Source: Pseudosporangium ferrugineum
GTDB lineage: Bacteria; Actinomycetota; Actinomycetes; Mycobacteriales; Micromonosporaceae
Direction: 5' to 3'
Assembly: GCF_003002065.1 (NCBI RefSeq)
Contig: NZ_PVZG01000007.1
Coordinates: 248,001 to 312,000 of the forward strand
Length of the DNA: 64,000 nucleotides
The position numbers and the translations under genes are program-made. This document shows, piece by piece, positions 62,384 to 64,000 of this stretch. Position 1 is the first letter of the stretch, and the number at the start of each line of letters is the position of its first letter. Below the pieces are notes generated by a model. It worked only from the letters and a program-made list of their open reading frames with translations. It was not told where the DNA came from and searched no databases.

Positions 62384-64000
62384 TCACAGCCGCGCCAGGG
62401 CTTTGCGGAGGGGGTCGAGGCCGAGCGCGCCCAGGTTCAGCGCGTCGCGGTGGAAGTCCTTCAGGTTGAAGTCGGCGCCCTTGCGGGCCTGGGCATCCGC
62501 GCGGGCCTGCAGCCAGATGCGTTCGCCCACCTTGTACGACGGGGCCTGGCCCGGCCAGCCGAGATAGCGTTTCCACTCGAAGCGGAGCACGTCCTCCTGC
62601 ATGCGGCAGTGCTGGCGCAGGAACTCCCAGCCCAGCTCCGGCGTCCAGCGCTCGCCCGGGTGGAAGCCGAACGGGTTGTCGCGGGGGATCTCGAGTTCGA
62701 GGTGCATGCCGATGTCGACGATGACCCGGGTCGCGCGCAGCGCCTGGCCGTCGAGCATGCCGAGGCGGTCGCCCGGGTCGGCGAGGTAGCCGAGGTCGTC
62801 CATGAGGCGTTCCGCGTACAGGGCCCAGCCCTCGCCGTGGCCGGAGCACCAGCAGAGCATGCGCTGCCAGCGGTTGAGCAGGTCGGCGCGGTGGATGGTC
62901 TGGCCGATCTGCAGGTGATGACCGGGCACGCCCTCGTGGTAGACCGTCGAGGTCTCGCGCCAGGTGGAGAACTCCGTCTGGTTCTCCGGCACCGCCCACC
63001 ACATGCGACCGGGACGGCTGAAGTCCTCGCTCGGTGCCGTGTAGTAGATGCTGCCGTCGCTGGTCGGCGCCAGGCACGCCTCCACCGTCAGCACCGGGGC
63101 AGGAATGTCGAAGTGGGTGCCGTTCAGCTCGGACATCGCCTTGTCGGCGGTCGCCTGCATCCAGTCACGGAAGGCCTCCTTGCCGGCGATGCGCCGGGCC
63201 GGGTCGGCGTCGAGGACCTCCACGGCCCGGTCGACCGTCGCGCCCGAGCCCGCGATCTCGGCGGCCACCGACCGCATCTCGCGCTCCAGCCGGGCGAGCT
63301 CCTCGAAGCCCCAGGCGTACGTCTCCTCGAGGTCGATCTTCGCCCCGAGGAAGTACTGCGAGGCGCGGGCGTACCGTTCGCGGCCCGCCGCCTCCTTGTC
63401 GCGGCCGAGCGGGGCCAACTCCGTACGCAGGAATTGCCCGAAGCCCGCAGTGGCCGCCGTGGCCGCGGCAGCGTTGCGTTGCAGCTCCGCGAGGAGCGCT
63501 CCCTGCGCGCCGAGCCCGTCGGCGAGGCCGTGGAAGAAGTTGTCGCGGGCGGGGTCGGCCCACGCGGCGCACTGCTCGGCGACCGCGATCATCTGGGTCC
63601 GCGCGCTCACGTTGCCCTTCGCGGCCTCCTCGAGCAGGCTGCGTTTGTACTGCTCGAGCGCCTGCGGGAAGCCGCCGAGGCGGGCGGAGATGTTGGCCAC
63701 CGCCTGCTCGCCCTGGATCGGCATGAGGTCGAACACCATGCGCAGGCCGTGCAGGGCGCTGGAGATGACGTTGATCTCGCTCGCGGTGTCGCCGGCCTCG
63801 TAGCGGACGAGGTCGAGGCCCAGCCGCTCCTGCATCGCGTCCTTGGCGACGTTCTCCGCCTCGGTCTCGGGCTCGAGGAGGTCGAGCTCGGCCAGCGTCC
63901 GCCGGACCAGGTCGGCCTGCGCGCCGAAGCCTTCCGGCGACAGGTCGTCGAGCTTGTCGTCGTGGTCGGGCACGCCGATGAACGTGGCGCCCGTCGGGTT
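62384..64000 (-). CDS. DUF885 metallohydrolase-like protein (5' end outside window)
   Basis: At least 538 residues of a DUF885 protein; the frame is open to the window edge (ATFIGVPDHDDKLDDLSPEG is the usual early block), so the start lies outside. The metal-binding motif is YHEGVPGHHLQ, with HGEGWALYAERLMDDLGY as a second ligand block. Such proteins resemble carboxypeptidase-like gluzincins, often called dipeptidyl peptidase-like, but activity is unproven. No signal peptide can be judged. Confidence 0.9.
   Translation of the reverse strand, partial: NPTGATFIGVPDHDDKLDDLSPEGFGAQADLVRRTLAELDLLEPETEAENVAKDAMQERLGLDLVRYEAGDTASEINVISSALHGLRMVFDLMPIQGEQAVANISARLGGFPQALEQYKRSLLEEAAKGNVSARTQMIAVAEQCAAWADPARDNFFHGLADGLGAQGALLAELQRNAAAATAATAGFGQFLRTELAPLGRDKEAAGRERYARASQYFLGAKIDLEETYAWGFEELARLEREMRSVAAEIAGSGATVDRAVEVLDADPARRIAGKEAFRDWMQATADKAMSELNGTHFDIPAPVLTVEACLAPTSDGSIYYTAPSEDFSRPGRMWWAVPENQTEFSTWRETSTVYHEGVPGHHLQIGQTIHRADLLNRWQRMLCWCSGHGEGWALYAERLMDDLGYLADPGDRLGMLDGQALRATRVIVDIGMHLELEIPRDNPFGFHPGERWTPELGWEFLRQHCRMQEDVLRFEWKRYLGWPGQAPSYKVGERIWLQARADAQARKGADFNLKDFHRDALNLGALGLDPLRKALARL

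Overview
The window is high-GC actinobacterial chromosome with a housekeeping character. Twin-arginine or lipobox-type exports, WhiB, an ESX-like WXG cassette, PASTA-bearing PBP, GTG starts and a CPA/GPQ-rich DnaX all fit a filamentous actinomycete, most likely a member of the Micromonosporaceae (Actinoplanes-like). That genus-level guess is inference. No insertion sequence, prophage, CRISPR array or integrase is visible. Gene order over long stretches follows the region left of oriC in Mycobacterium tuberculosis (Rv3677c-Rv3683, ask/asd/leuA, recR-ybaB-dnaX-ffs, tadA and its partner, tyrA), so this looks like an oriC-proximal core arm with lineage-specific inserts.

Layout. 1-7.4 kb: end of an acyl-CoA carboxylase alpha gene, then on the minus strand a membrane Ser/Thr kinase, a large adenylate cyclase-AAA-TPR regulator, an MBL hydrolase, a RidA protein and a tiny DUF4177-like protein. 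7.5-15.1 kb: a membrane protein, a pair of ArsA/Get3-like ATPases, whiB4, ponA2, yqeY and a metallophosphoesterase. 15.2-22.5 kb: tRNA-Pro, a membrane protein, a secreted cupin, an MMPL exporter with a two-component pair whose kinase has lost its sensor, a MerR/SDR divergent pair, cutA and pyrE. 22.7-33.7 kb: a GH19 chitinase, asd-ask, leuA with a leucine leader attenuator, an HNH lipoprotein and a GH20 hexosaminidase. 33.8-40 kb: a five-gene dipeptide/oligopeptide ABC operon. 40.3-45.7 kb: recR, ybaB, dnaX with a 51-bp coding tandem repeat, SRP RNA and tRNA-Ser(GGA). 45.8-50.4 kb: a four-gene WXG/ESX-like cassette, a secreted protein, a STAS protein and two small conserved proteins. 50.6-57.9 kb: an ArsB/NhaD-type permease coupled to a UspA protein, tadA with its partner, deoD, tRNA-Ser(CGA), a TetR-controlled hydrolase, a DinB protein and tyrA. 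58-64 kb: a secreted beta-propeller, an M23 lipoprotein, mtnA and a 5'-truncated DUF885 hydrolase.

Cross-cutting signals. At least nine gene pairs are joined by GTGA/ATGA four-base overlaps. About a dozen genes have a TANNNT box 5-8 bases ahead of a start codon with no Shine-Dalgarno, which is the layout of leaderless transcripts. Several GC-rich tandem repeats of different unit length (25, 35, 17 and 38 bp) sit beside gene 3' ends. Regulatory sites that can be read directly include a MerR dyad inside a long-spacer promoter, twin TetR operators overlapping a promoter, a leuA leader peptide with attenuator, and a hairpin in the lysC leader.
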